Assembly: GCA_034509735.1 (NCBI GenBank)
Contig: JACGWO010000012.1
Coordinates: 7,190,367 to 7,254,366, forward strand
Reading direction: 5' to 3'
Length of the DNA stretch: 64,000 bases
From: Sesamum alatum
Lineage: Eukaryota; Streptophyta; Magnoliopsida; Lamiales; Pedaliaceae
Under the pieces are notes generated by a model. That model did not search any database and was not told the origin of the DNA. It saw only the letters and a list, made by a program, of their open reading frames with translations. This document shows, piece by piece, positions 23,292 through 37,203 of the stretch (position 1 is its first letter; every line of letters starts with the position of its first letter). A program made the position numbers and the translations under genes.

Positions 23292-23528
23292 TTAAATATA
23301 TAAAGCAAATCCCGTTTTCACTAATAAATGGCGGTTACTTACACCGTAACACCAATTTTTTCGTTATACCGATAATACCCCTAAGTTAGTTTTCATTTCA
23401 TTATTTCTTTCTTTTATTTTTTTAAATACAATGTGTTGAGTAATATGTATATTTTTTTATTTACAATAAATTTAAAATGTGCAATATTATTTTCTATGCA
23501 CACAAAAATGACGTGCCACGATTACTAG
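23292..23528 (+). mobile_element. Second Helitron copy, tandem with the first
   Basis: 237 bp. Same internal motifs as its neighbour (GGCGGTTACTTACACCG, CCAATTTTTT, TAATACCCCTAAGTTAGTT) and the same 3' end (ACGTGCCACGATTACTAG before T). It joins the first copy with no spacer, and its 5' TC appears lost. Confidence 0.75.
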
Positions 23529-24030
23529 TAATTGATTTAGTTCGATCAAACTTAATTCGGATAAAAATTTTCCCTATTAACAAGTAAATAATAAATAAGT
23601 AGGTTGGGTGGGGTAAATATTATAGTAATAGTCGATAGATGATAGTAAGGGGCAGCAAGCAACATGTGTACGGTAACTAAAGTAAACAAAAAAGAATTAC
23701 ATTATTAGTAGTATTAGGATTATATTTTTTTCCTTTTTTTCTTTTTGAAACGGTGCTATTGGTATTATTAGTATCAGAATTAGAAACTGAAGTAGTTTCC
23801 TACAACTTTCCAACGTGGCATTTTACATTTTTCGACGCGACATCAGAATAGAAAAATGAAATACCCGACGACGATGAGTCCTTTCTTCAACAGCTAGAGA
23901 GAGAAAAAAGTATTGGGGTGGGATCTGGACTCCGATCATCTCTATTTTCCAATCTCCTCCCTCCGCCACCGCCAACCACCACTTCTCCCCCCCCACCGAC
24001 CCACACTAATTCCCCAATTCATCATCAATC

Positions 24031-27000
24031 ATGTCCCTCAATATGAAAACCTTAACACAGGCCTTAGCCAAGGCATCCGCCAAGGCCTCCGCTGTCATCG
24101 AGAAGACTGTTCAAACTACCGTCCAAGAAGTAACCGGTCTACCTAGAGCCATGCAGGACTACCAACTCATCGATCAGATCGCCTCCGCTGGCCCTGGCCT
24201 CGCCTGGAAATTGTACTCAGCTAAGTCTCGTGACACCCATGTCCCTGCTGTCTACCCTATCGTCTGTGTTTGGGTGTTGGATAAGAAGGCACTGTCGGAG
24301 GCCCGCCAGAGGGCTGGTCTCTCCAAAGCCGCCGAGGATGCCTTTTTGGATGTGATTCGGGCCGATGCGGCTCGACTCGTGCGCCTGAGGCACCCTGGGG
24401 TCATTCACGTGGTCCAGGCGCTCGATGAGAGTAAGAATGCCATGGCTATGGTCACGGAGCCGCTCTTTGCATCCGTCGCAAATACGCTTGGTAATCTCGA
24501 GAATATTCCCAAGGTCCCTAAGGAGCTCAAAGGAATGGTATGACTATGGCCTTCCAATCTCAATTTTAGGTTTTGTAATTGGAAGGTTTAGTCAGTCAAT
24601 GCGTTTCAGTTCCTATTAGCTTTTTCTTGAATTTGGACTAATCTTATGAATTTTTGGAGCTAGGCAAAAAAGAAAAAAAAGAAAAGAATTTTTTCTTTGT
24701 GTACTTAACTTGATGCCAATGAATTAACACTGCTGGAGAAGAAACTCCAACACAGAGGAGGGAAGACGATATTTGGATTTTTTCATTACTATTTCAAGGA
24801 AGAAATGCAGGCTGTAGCTATAGTGAAATTTTACAACCATCATTTTGTATCGTGGCAACTACTGAGGACTTGTTGGTCTATTATTTCAAGAGTTATGAAT
24901 TTATTCTCCAAAGTTCCTTAATTATGAACTTCTATCAATTGTCAATCACTCAATTATAGTCTCTGTCACTTATTAAACATGTGTATGTCTTCACGTGCCT
25001 CTAAAATTTTAAAGCTTCAAATATAGACACCAGTATAAGTCAATCCCTGCTACCAACAAGTGAGAAATTATGTCCTTGGCTCTGAACGTGTAGAAGAATT
25101 TAGAAAATGTCACACAAGCATCATCAGCTTAGCAACAACAAATGTCCTTGTATTTTTCCTGTTTGGATTGCTTGTTTCGATTTGGGGATCAAAAGTACCA
25201 AATATTTTCCTTGGTGCTTGATGTGCCAAATCTTAATTTGTTTGAGTTGGGAACTATATAATTTAAATCTTGAGCTATTCACATTTTACACCAGAAAGGT
25301 CTCAATGATTGACTACATTCTGCTTCAGGATATGGGATTATTAGAGGTTAAGCATGGTCTGCTCCAAATTGCAGAGACGTTGGACTTCCTTCATAATAAT
25401 GCACGCCTTATCCACAGGGCTATATCACCTGAGGTTATGATTTCTTTTCCTAGAGACTTTAATTTGAATTAGTTTTCATGCAGCTTATTACGTTATCCAT
25501 TCTTTTTTCTTAGTTCCTGTTGTTCTCTCTGCATTAGCTTTTTTAGTTTGATAGAAAAAATAAAGTATGATTTGCTTAGAGAGGTATCTTTACAATGTTC
25601 ACTTTGATTTTCTTTTTAATAAGTTTATGGAGGAAGAAAATGAACTGACGACACTTGTATACATTACTGGCATTTGTCTGCTATAGGGAGAGGAGGGGCT
25701 TTTGTGGAGGTGGTTTCCCGAGTGCCCTGATTTGATAGCAAGAATGTAATTATTGTGACTTTAACTTTGTAGGAGGTGGTACTGTGATGCCATAGTTTTA
25801 ATTGGCCTAAAATTTTCAGAATTTGAATACATCAACTTCGTAGAGGTGGGTTGTAGGGGTCTCCTTTTCAATTGCCTTCTTTGTTGCTTCTTTTCCCACT
25901 TCGTCATCTTTCATTTCTGGTTTCATTTATACTAAAATAACCAATATTACATCTTATGTTTGGTTGTACCTGCCGCTACTTGCTCCCTCTAATCTCACTC
26001 ATTGCATGGAAATATGAGCATGTCCCATGCTGCTTTCTATTCTTGTATCTTCTCTTCATTATTCCTATTCCGGTGGTGCTGGAATGGGGTTGTGTCGCTT
26101 AATCCAGGCCTCTCATGGTCAGGAGTCCTATACAAATGTTTTAAAATGTTTTGCGTCATTCTTGTCTTCTGTTTCTGCTATTCAGTTTGTTTTCCCTGTT
26201 TTTTTTGTCCATTTGATTGCAGTGAAGTGTCAGACCTTCAACAGGAACTTTGACTTGCGTCATTCTTGGTATATTTTCAAAATCAAATGAGAAAATATGC
26301 TTGCTGCGAATTGAATACTATCTGATGAAAAAATAAGCTATTCATAATATTTTTCTGAAATAGTCTGTAGAAATATTCTCCATGGCTTACTGAATGAGAA
26401 TAAAAATAACTATGTTTACTTGGTCCTGTTGACTTGGGCCATTGCTGACTATTTGTCTTGGAGGACACATCTTTTTTTGTGACTGAACCGATTTGCCATT
26501 TTTTTCCATCGCAGAGTGTTCTCATTACTTCTAATGGAGCTTGGAAGCTCAGTGGTTTTGGTTTTGCAATTTCAACAGATCAGTCCAATGATTCTGCCAG
26601 CATGCAGGCTTTCCACTATGCTGTGAGTAATAGATTTGTTGAACTTGGTTAATATGCATACATGTATCTTCACTCTTAATTCCTTCTGTAATATCTAGTG
26701 CATTTTCTCTCTGGAGATATTCCACCCTTGCTCCTTTCAGTTAGTTTAATGTTGCACCTACTTTGTAACTAATGCTGCTGCTTATGAAAGAATGAAAAGA
26801 AGAACTACATGCTGATCATGGAAATAAGCATACATATATGTGATGGACTTGATGGAAGGAATAGGTCAACGTGATGGAGAGATTAGCTAATATCCTTATG
26901 TTACTTAAGAGAAGGAGCCAGTATATTAATAGGGACTTCTTCCAGATTGCTCGAGGGACATTGACAGTGTAGTTGGTTGTTCATTTTTATTTCTGAGGAG

Positions 27001-30000
27001 AGCTGGTTTACTGCAACTTGACTGGAACTCTAACCTGCTTTCTGTAAATAGGAATACGATGTAGAAGATTCTATCTTGCCCTTGCAGCCATCAATAAACT
27101 ACACTGCTCCCGAGTTGGTCCGGAGTAAAACGTCTTCTGTAGGGTCTGCCTCCGATATTTTCAGCTTGGCATGCCTTGCCTACCACTTGATAGCTCGGAA
27201 GCCTTTATTTGATTGCCACAACAATGTCAAGATGGTATATATTTTTTTTGGTTCCCTTTACTTTTGCATGTTGTGTTACTGAATCATTCTGTTGCATACT
27301 GATATTTGGAAGCTGCACTTGCTTTAGATCTATTCTTTAAGTCATATGCTTTCAGTATCATGTGCTTTATGAACCTATAGATTATAATTTGATGTATTTT
27401 AGTTCTTATTGTCCGGAAATAGTGAAGTGCTTTGCACTCGTTACTCATATAGGCATATTTTAGGTGCATGTATGATTTTGATTTAGTTGATCTTAAAGTG
27501 ATCTGTCACAAGAACTTGAGAGAAAAGATGCAAATACTGAATGGTTGGTGGTCGAAGGCAGATAGGCCAAGATTTGCATGTACTTCACCAAAGTTTGGGA
27601 GAGAAGTTATGAATGTATAAACTTGAAATGTGAAAGCGTTGTAAATCAAGTCCTGTTGATAGGTAAGATGCTATTTTGCCCTGTTGATTCCTACAAACTT
27701 GATGCTGCTATTAGAGTGAAGTATAACCAAATATATCTTCTTCTTTTTTTCTTAAATATATTTTCCTGTCTGCACTTGGTTTTTAAGAAGTTTCCAAGTC
27801 CTTAGGGTCTCAGGCGCTTAATAGGATAGCAATTTTTCTGTTAGAGTCTACAATTAATATAGTTTAAGGAAATGATGGAATAATAAGAAGCTTAAAAACT
27901 CTAGTGTTAAATAATGGAATAACTGGAAGAAGTTCACAACAAACAAAAATAGTGAACCAGAGGAACAGATTAAGATGATAGCAGCATGTATGTCCTGAAA
28001 TAACTGTGTCATCATTTCATTCTTTCCAAACTAGAATTTCATTTTCATGTCCTTATGTAGAGATTAATTGTTCTTGTGCAACTACATTTTTGCAGTATAT
28101 GAATAGTCTGACTTACCTAACCAATGAGGCATTTTCTGCCATTCCGAGGGAGCTAGTACCAGATTTGCAGAGAATGCTCTCTTCAAATGAGGCTCTAAGA
28201 CCAACAGCAATAGATTTTACAGGTTACGATTGGTGGCTTTTGGTTATAATTCTTTACTCTATCTGTAAATGAATAGTTTAATTTTGTCTTATACTGACAA
28301 TTTGTTTCAGTGTGTCTTGTCACTCATGCAAAATGTCTTCAGTTGGCAACTAAGAATTTGTTTAATTATCTTTAACCATTTATCGATTCCGCATTTTCAG
28401 GTTCGTCTTTTTTCCGAGAGGATACTAGGTTGCGCGCTCTTCGCTTTCTGGATCACATGCTTGTATGCATTTTATCTTTTACTTCAGTTTTGGCATGCTT
28501 CTTTAGCAAGAAACATGGTACAGGCTGTGAGTATGAAAATCTGACGGTGCCTGTGATTGCTTCCAGGAGAGAGATAACATGCAAAAATCTGAATTTCTAA
28601 AAGCATTATCGGACATGTGGAAAGATTTTGATCCCCGTGTTTTGCGGTTTAAGGTCTGAGTTCTTTTCCTGCACCATTAATGCTATTCAAGTATGAGTAA
28701 CTTTTTATCATTGTCAATATAGTTGTCAATGCTACTTAGTAATTGTACAGGGGAAACGGAAGGAGACTAAAATTCATTTACATATGATCTTTTCTTGTCT
28801 AGCTTTTGACCTTGTTATTAGCCTTATAACAACCTACCATTACCCTTCTTAAAATACCCCTAAAATGTATTCTTAAACAACCACTGCCTTCTTTCCATAA
28901 TTTGGTTAGGATGGTGTGAGGGTTTAATGAATGTATCGATGAACTATTTTTGATTGTATTTATCATTGCCTTTGAAATGATTTGGTAAACTGAACTGTGG
29001 GTTTAATATCTGCAAACAGGTTCTTCCCCCACTTTGTGCAGAGCTCCGAAATTTGGTAATGCAACCTATCATTCTGCCTATGGTTCTGACAATAGCAGAG
29101 TCCCAGGTACTATATTATTTGATTGTTGCATAGCGAAGCCGCTTTGGTATGGTTATATCTAATGTGGATATTGAGAGTTGATTTTTGAATTTGTATGTCT
29201 TACAAGATCGGTTACCTGACTTTTAGGTCTTAAGCATATTCACATGGCCAAATGTGTTTACTGTGGACTGTATCCATTCAGTTATTGGTACTCTGACATT
29301 TTCAAGTGATGTTAGGTTAGAAATAACAAGATGAAAGTATCTATAAAACCACTCACTGTTCTAGTATACTTATTTATGTCTCATTTTGATGATTTTTCCA
29401 GACTACTATCAAGCTTGAGATCACAGTATGCCTTTAAAATTTTGTGGCAGGACAAAAGTGATTTTGAGCTATCAACCCTGCCAGCTCTTGTTCCTGTCTT
29501 GAATACGGCTGCAGGTGAGACATTATTGCTACTTCTGAAGCATGCAGAGCTCATTATCAACAAGGTAATTGAATTTTCTGTTCTACACTCCCCTTTGTAT
29601 GCATGAATGCTGTACAATGCTTTCTCCTTTTGCTAAATTCATATGTGGTTAAGTTAATTGTTTAGTTTCTCAGCATGTTCATGACTTATGGCTTCATTTC
29701 TACTATTCTTTGTAGAGTCGTGATGTTATCAGAAAACTAACTATTCTTATTGAGATTGAAATTATTATATTTCTGTCGAACAATGAAAGTTGCATTTGTT
29801 AACTGGGAAAAAGGTTTTAAGCAATACTACTTAAAAATCAAAATCATGAACACTTCAACGTATCAAAACTCAAAGAATATTAAATATTTAGTAGTTAATC
29901 TAGTACATATTTGATTTGCATTTGACTAGGCGCACAGTTAAACTTATTCATTAAATTAGAGCAAAACTAATCAATATAATAACATGAACAGCAGAGGGCC

Positions 30001-33000
30001 TAAAATGTTTTTCATTTTATCTATTTTTCATAAATAAATGGTACTGAGGGAATATAATGAAAAGTATCAAAATAATTCAAGCTGGGATTCATTTATAACT
30101 TTACTTAAAAGTGTGCGGATGCTTTGTGTTTTAGTGCTCGCACACAAGGCATACATATGTAGAACTAACTACAATAGGGTGGGGTGGGGGGTGCAATACT
30201 GGCTGATCTCCATTTTTTACTCTTGAAAATGCTATTGTTTGCATAATTGGAACCTCATGCTATGGTGGGACCTTTGCTTCTTTTTCACTTGGCAGGCTAG
30301 TCAGGACCACCTTATTTCACATGTTCTTCCCATGCTTATTCGAGCTTATGATGATACTGATGCTCGTTTGCAAGAGGAAGTTCTCAAGCGGACTATTCCG
30401 CTTGCTAGACAACTGGATAAACAGGTGATTGTTAGTTGTATTCTGGTTCATGACTTTTTCTTTGGGCTAATTGGAGCATGATATATAACCTTTGTCCTTG
30501 TATGCCGTTCATCATTCTCCATAACCTGATACTTGAATGAAATTAAGTGTCTGTCGTTGATGAAGTTGAGTGTGCTGTAGCCTGATTATTAAACTGGGAT
30601 GCTTTCTGAATCAGATAGTTGGGTACACAAACTTGCATCATACAGGTTGTATGTGTAGTCATTTTCGTTTGTGCAAGGTCATATACTGAATTTGCACTTT
30701 AGTTGAGTATCCAGCATTATCACAGGAGTGATTGTTTCTTGAGCATGGCTTTCATTAACACCCTTCTAGAAGGGTAAGTGCACTGTTCTTCCTGAAATAC
30801 ATTGGTTCAACCTGAACATTAGCTTGAACTATGTTCCATCTTGGACACCATCTCGTTGTCACAATACTTGATTGCTATGATATACTGATTATCACAGTTA
30901 AAACCACTGTTCACTTGTGTGTATGATGATTATTTGGTGAATTGGTTCTGTGGAACCAGGCATTTAATCATGTAGATGATTTATGTAACTTGACTGCATG
31001 AACTGGAAACCAATTGGTTGACAGCTAGAAGTGGCTGTTCATATGCTATTTTGGCTAAATTGTCTGCAATTAGATTGGTTTTTTCCTGGGAATCAGACCA
31101 GCTGAACCTTGTTTTGTAGTTTACTTGTTTGATCATTTCTCCTCTCTGTTCCTTTTCTCTCTTGCAGCTAGTCAAGCAAACTGTTCTGCCTCGTGTTCAT
31201 GGATTGGCACTCAAAACAACTGTTGCTGCGGTATGTGATCGTGTTGGTTATAAGATTCCACCCACACGTTAGATATATAATTGGATTTTCTCAGAACACA
31301 TAATAATTTTTTGACTTTTTTGTTTCCTTTTTCCAAATAAATTGAGATATATCTATAATAGGCTTGGAACACAGCATAATGCAGCATGTATGAGTTTATG
31401 TTGCAAATGTTTACACTGAGCTTATACGATTGTCGAAACCTTTCTTTCATAAGCAAATGAAAGACGCAGTTATAATCGAGAGTCTGTTAAAGATGTCCCT
31501 ACTCTCTTATCCAAGCTTTATGAGACCACTTAAGATTGGTGTATTTCCGCTGTTTGTTCAGCCATTTATTTGTGATCATGATGAGAGCATGACTGGAGGA
31601 AGAATTGAAACTGTGGTAGTCCTGTGTTGATTTTGGAACTATATTTGCTGCAAAGTAAGATCAAATTGTCATATAATTTGTTGTTTTTTTCTCCAAGGAA
31701 GCAAAATCACCACTCCTTATCTTATTACTTGCATTAGCTATCTTGATGGGTCAAATTCTTTAGAGCTCTCTCTCTATACTAGACATTCTAAAAGTCGATT
31801 CGTCAGTCTAAAAGCTTCATTTTTGTTTGTTTCTTTTTGTTCTTTCTGTTGGCAGGTGAGGGTGAATGCTCTCTTATGTTTTAGCGAGATGGTTCACATG
31901 CTAGATAAGAGTGCTGTTTTAGATATCTTGCAAACAATCCAACGATGCACTGCTGTTGATCATTCTGCTCCAACTCTTATGTGTACCCTTGGGGTGGCAA
32001 ACTCAATTTTGAAGCAGGTTTGTGATTTTGCCATCTTTGGTAAAGTAACGGAATAGTTCTGGATAATCATACACACTCTTACCTTACTGTGGTCCCTTCT
32101 CTTTCTTTCACCAGTTTGGCATTGAATTTGTAACGGAGCATGTTCTTCCACTACTCTTACCTCTTCTCATCACCCAACAATTAAATGTTCAGCAGTTTGC
32201 AAAGTATATGCTTTTCATCAAGGATGTATTAAGGTGAGATTACCATATCTTGTACAACACCCACCACTTATCGTTTGTGGTTCCCATATTTTATGGACAC
32301 GTGTGCTACAACCACTTGTTTCATGCGTCACCTTACCATGTTGATCTATATGTTCATGTAGCTGTGTATATAATTTGATTTTCCTGCTTCTTTCAGGAGA
32401 ATCGAAGAAAAAAGAGGAGTAACTTTGACCGAATCTGGAATTCCTGAGGTAAAACCGTCTCAAGCAGCCGACAGATACACATTAGGACAAACAAATAAAG
32501 CTGCTACCGCAGTCCCATCGATTACGAAGCGCAGTCCATCGTGGGATGAAGACTGGATACCTGCAAGGCCAGCTTCAACAGTCCCCCCATCTTCGGCTGC
32601 AATATCAGCCGCTCAGCCTGCAGTACCAAGTCAGCCTGCTCAAGGCATCCCCACATATACCATGTCCTCAACAACATCGTTTGCCTCCACTGAACAATTA
32701 CCTTCCTCATGTCCTGCAGTTGATGTTGAATGGCCTCCTCGGTCTTCATCAGGTGTTGCAACTCAATTTAGTGACTTCACAAATCTAAATGGAAACAAAG
32801 GCGCATCAGATTCTAGTCTAGATGATATCGATCCTTTTGCGAACTGGCCACCGCGGCGTAGTGGTGCGCCAAGTGTTTCAACCTCTCTCAACAATGGCAC
32901 CACAGCATCATCAGCTACAAAAAATGGGATCAGCAATATCGGAACTAACCCCAATGGTTTGAACTTTCAATCCGAATCATGGGCCTTTGGCATGCAAACT

Positions 33001-33351
33001 ACTGGCGAATCCATGAGTCAGAATCAAGGAATCAGTTCATTATCGTTGCCAAATGTTGGTGGTAGCAGCGGTGGACTCAGTTCACAAAACTCACTTGGGT
33101 ATTTGACGCAAAATCTTGGCACTTCAGCTCTTGGTTCTTCCACTGAGAAGGCAGCAGATCTGGGATCCATCTTCGCTCCCAACAAGAATGAGCATGCTGC
33201 ACCAAGGCTTGCTCCACCTCCGACAAATGCTGTTGGTAGAGTTAGAGCACGAGGGAGGGGAAGTCAAGGGCAAAGTGGGCCTAGTTCGCCACCTTTTTCT
33301 GGCCGTACGAAATCTCAAACTCAGCAAACCCCTCTACTGGACTTGCTGTAG
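24031..33351 (+). CDS. SCYL2: SCY1-like protein 2 (SCYL2), pseudokinase
   Basis: Fourteen exons: 24031-24537, 25329-25433, 26515-26622, 27052-27234, 28096-28222, 28401-28462, 28567-28653, 29020-29106, 29451-29564, 30296-30424, 31168-31230, 31856-32017, 32115-32233, 32397-33351. All are GT-AG and in frame, giving 935 aa, close to plant SCYL2 length. An N-terminal kinase-like domain (about 40-300) has lost catalytic motifs: HRD-x-K is HRAISPE (198-204) and DFG is GFG (218-220), so it should be inactive. HEAT-like helices follow (about 300-610), then a Ser/Gly-rich disordered tail with a DPF motif (763-765) and a C-terminal LLDLL (931-935) like a clathrin box. The family works in clathrin-coated vesicle traffic at the trans-Golgi network; in Arabidopsis SCYL2A/B affect growth and root hairs. 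Exons 2, 5 and 11 are weakest by size, but their frames agree. Confidence 0.93.
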
Positions 33352-34471
33352 TTGCTGCGGAGACCATTATTCCATGTTTTTTTCTCTACAATTTGTGTTG
33401 AAGATACGGATCAACGTCTGTAGGATACTCGTTTTAATATCCTCATCTGCTGTGGATGGAGAAAGTTCACATTTCAGTGCTTGATACAGATTGTCCTCCA
33501 AATTGTGAGGTTCATTGTTGCATAGGATGTAATTTTGCTTGTAGCATAATGCGGTATAGACTTCTTGTTAGCAAATTTTTTTGTTGTCTCTTAAATCTGT
33601 TTTTGAGCATTCTTTGTATTCTTAACAGACTGCACCCATTAACGGGAACGAGAAAAAAATAAATAGAGGTGATATGTTTTGTGTTGCAATCAGTAGTGTG
33701 GGAGATATGTGCCAGGAACAAGTGCGAAATATAATTTTCCTTGTCAGTTCAAATACAGAATGAACCTCAAATAAGACATTTGTTCAATGTGGTTTAGGGT
33801 GTAATGTATTCTACTATTTGCATCTTAATAATGTTAAAAAAGTCCTATCCTAGCTAGCTTTCAAATGCTTTCTTATCTATCCATTGTTGGCAACTGCTAT
33901 ATATTATATCTGATTGTAGTCTGTCTGTAGAGTATTGAGTCAAGATGGTATTGAATTTGGTCCTCTTCTCTTCTCAATGCTGTAGAGTAATGCATCATTT
34001 CTTAACCCTTATTCTAAAGAATGAAAAGTACCAATTGTTCCAGGCAAAATAATTTTGTATTGACATGACAAATATTCTTTTCTGTTTTACCCCTTATATT
34101 TTTCATTTTCCTTCTTAAAGTATACTTTATCACGAAATTTTTCCCAAAACAATTTTAATGATTTTGAGTTTAAAAACATTTTCAAATTTATAACCTTTTT
34201 TTTATAAACTATATAAGTGCAAAAATATTTACAAGCTCAATATACGCAATCATGTTTTACAAGAACTATTCCTGTAAAAGAAATATAGAAATAAATCGTA
34301 ATGGTGACGTAGTTATATATATTATCATATGAAATTTTGTGTGATCTTAGATTGTATATTTTATATTTGACTATATTTAAATTGTATTGTAATATTTAAA
34401 AAGAGTTGAATACATTTAACACACAAAGCACAAATTAAATATACAATTTTTTTAACAATTATAGAAAGAAA
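33352..34471. other. SCYL2 3' region and AT-rich intergenic DNA
   Basis: The likely 3' UTR of SCYL2 runs to about 33660. The rest is AT-rich without exon signals. Confidence 0.55.
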
Positions 34472-35592
34472 GGAAATATTTTTTTAGTCCTTTAACTTTA
34501 TCCCATAGTAGTTTTACTCCTGTAATTGTCATTTTTTTTTATTAAGTTCTTTAAATTTCAAAATCGATTAAGTTTAGTCCGAATTAGGATTTCATATGCA
34601 ATTTTCCTGGGAGATTTTAAAAATTAGCTGGAGATTGCCCACGTGGCAAGTAGTTTTTTTATTTTTTTCAACAATATATACACGTGTACTGACATGTGAC
34701 CATTAATGCTGATTGACTATTATTTAAATATCAAAATTCCAAAAAAAGTATATAGAATTTTTAAAATTTTATAAGTAAATTTAAATTACAATACAAAATT
34801 AATAGACTAAATTTAATTTTCAAAATTAAATATATATATATATGACTAAATTATATTATTTACTATATATAATATTAATACCTTTTTATATTATTTATAA
34901 ATTTAACAAAGGTAAATCCATTTTCTTAATTTTTTAATATATTTTTTTAAGTTTCTTTTAAAAACTTAATTTTTTTAATTAATTTTCTTTTAATTACTTT
35001 TATTTAATTAATTACAATTTAAATAACTTTTTATTTCTTCTAAAAAAAGTTGCTAGCGACGCAGTCGCCTGCGAAGCTACCCCGCAGAGTAGGGCATGAC
35101 GCCGCCGCCCTCCTCACCTTTGCGCGATGGCATCACCCATATATGTTTATGTTTGGCTGGTCACCGTCGCCCGCAGCGGAGGATGTCGTCGCACTCCACC
35201 GTCACCGCCCAAATCTATTTTGCATTGCCCTGGCGTCGCAACGGGTGGGAGCGGGGTGGGGGTTAATTCTTTTTAAATATATTTTATTATTATAAGTTAC
35301 AATTATATATATAATATAATTAAAAAAAAATTTAAACCTTTCTTCCCCAAAACATGTCCAACACGTCTTTCAACTCATATTTTAAGCCATATAGGATGAA
35401 AAAACCCCAAAAGATATCCAACTAGCCTACCATGTCATTTTCTTTGGCTGAAAAACCAAATCCCGGCCACCGAAAGACTATATTTCATCAATTTTGAAAT
35501 TTAAAAGGATTTAACTAAAAAAAAGGGTATAGTTGTAGAAACAAAACTAATATTGGCTAGTAAAGTTAAAGAACTAAAAGAATAATTTTCCC
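34472..35592. mobile_element. TIR element with a GC-rich core
   Basis: Terminal inverted repeats of about 40-100 bp: GGAAATATTTTTTTAGTCC..TTTAACTTTA on the left pairs with TAAAGTTAAAGAACTAAAAG..TTTTCC on the right. The interior is AT-rich except for a GC-rich block at about 35050-35262 that looks foreign to the element and matches no protein I recognise. No transposase. Target duplication not clear. Confidence 0.55.
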
Positions 35593-36073
35593 CAAAAAGA
35601 ATATGAGAAATGTAAGTTTATAGCTCGAGTATATACATATTTTTATTCTAATTATACACAGTTTTGTTACCTTTATATATTTATCAGGGTGAATGCATGC
35701 AAATTTGAGGAGTGAAAAGTGTAATTAACCCATTCTGATCAATTACCAGCTGTAGAAAGTAGTTATGTTCTCTGCATGTTCAATTATAGCACAAATATTG
35801 CAGAAACAACGTAACGGGATATATCATCACGAAGCTATAAAAAGAAGACTAGCTAGCACCAAGGAAGAATAATAAATATTTGTAATGATATAGAAACTAA
35901 TTTATGGATTTCCTAATTATTTCTATTCTTTCATGCTCAAGTAAATGTGAGCTTAATTGGTAATGTCAATTTCAACGCTACCGGAAGTAAAATATATATA
36001 AGACATGAATACCACTAATTAAACAAAGAACACTTAATCTTTGGATTTAATTTATATATCAAATTAACTTAAT

Positions 36074-37114
36074 TCACTTTTCCCCTTTTGAAATACAGAA
36101 GTAGGTAATGAGTTGTATAGTTGTTGTTCCTCCACTCCAGCATTTTTGCTTTGAGTTTGAAAAAGAAAAAATAACAGAAGATATGTATGGCGCATTCATG
36201 GCTTGTTGGAGGGCTGTATTGTATTGTTTTCTGTCAGAAATTGAGTCTCCATAGAATCCTTCCATGCCTATTTCAAGGAGGCCATTTCTTGAACCCAAGC
36301 CTGCACTCATATTCATCATAATTAATAGGAGGAGAAAATGAAAAAAGTAATTAATTTAAAATGGTTATGGATATTTTTACGTACATCGACGGTGTTGCCA
36401 GAGTAGTCTGCTTGACAGCGAGGTTCATTTATGAGCTCCCAAGCCATGACTGTCGGATCATCTTTATAAGCAACTCCAGTGATTGTGTTGATTCGTGTAA
36501 GCACTTTCTGCACGTTATCGTACATATTATAGCATACAGGAAAGCTGGTCGGCAATTTTGAAGAAGAATGAAAACTAGGTATTGATAATAGTATAGTATA
36601 CATAGTTGGACGTGGTTCTTGTAGTATTGCTTCACAACGGCATTGGTGTAGAAATCATCATTACTGCTAATTCGGGCTCCAGCATTTTTAGCCCAATTCA
36701 CATACTGAGGCCTCCCACCAAAATCTTGATTATTGTTGATCAAGCGAACATTGTTTTTTGCTGCATCTGAGACCACAAAATCAAGTGCCTGATGAAAGAC
36801 ATTTTCGTGGTAGAGACCAGGCGATATCTGGAGAGCTAATTGGTCAGTTCCATCACTAGCTAAATGCCCAGGTTCGACAAACAGTGAGACCAGCAGCAGC
36901 AGCAGCCTCACGAAACCTTTGAGTAGGCTGTGAAGCAACATCCATAATCCAGTAAGCATTGAAGAGAAAGAGAGAATTATATATTGTCCAACACACAAAA
37001 TGTTGTTCCTTAGTATTGGACAAATAATTGGGCGGAATTAGCTGAATTCATAATGATTAATCTTGCCTCAAATGAAAGCAGGACGACTAGTAAAATTCTT
37101 GTAGAGAAAGACAT
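36074..37114 (-). pseudogene. Mannan endo-1,4-beta-mannosidase (GH5) pseudogene
   Basis: Related to the gene at 48324-50062. It keeps a possible start (37114), [22 protein letters not shown], the DFGGRPQYVNWA block, [11 protein letters not shown] (with the acid/base Glu) and [12 protein letters not shown]. Lesions: stops and frame loss between the start and NAYW, a small deletion before FREAA, a 4-base insertion after WAFS (about 36848-36855), loss of about 4 residues after VRLI, a deletion with frameshift before LEIGMEGF, and loss of everything after DRKQYN, including the exon with the nucleophile. Intron 1 of the other copy is absent here (..FHQ joins ALDFVV directly), while the next intron is still present. 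It cannot make an enzyme. Confidence 0.88.
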
Positions 37115-37194
37115 TATATAAATTAATTAACTTGAAATGAATGATCAATAGAATAGTAGTATAGTAGGTAAGTATGGAGGAGGGAGGTGGATGG

Positions 37195-37203
37195 TTATTT
37201 ATA
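37195..37203 (-). promoter_or_regulatory. TATA box of the mannanase pseudogene
   Basis: TATAAATAA on the minus strand, about 80 bp upstream of the old ATG at 37114. The promoter seems better kept than the coding region. Confidence 0.4.

Larger units (their letters stand above)
22935..23580. repeat. Interspersed repeat split by two Helitrons
   Basis: The left part (22935-23049) and right part (23529-23580) together resemble the repeat at 39455-39625 (GTTCGATCAAACTTAATTCGG..AATTTTCC; CACATAATAAGTG). The copy is interrupted by two short Helitrons inserted head to tail. Confidence 0.65.
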
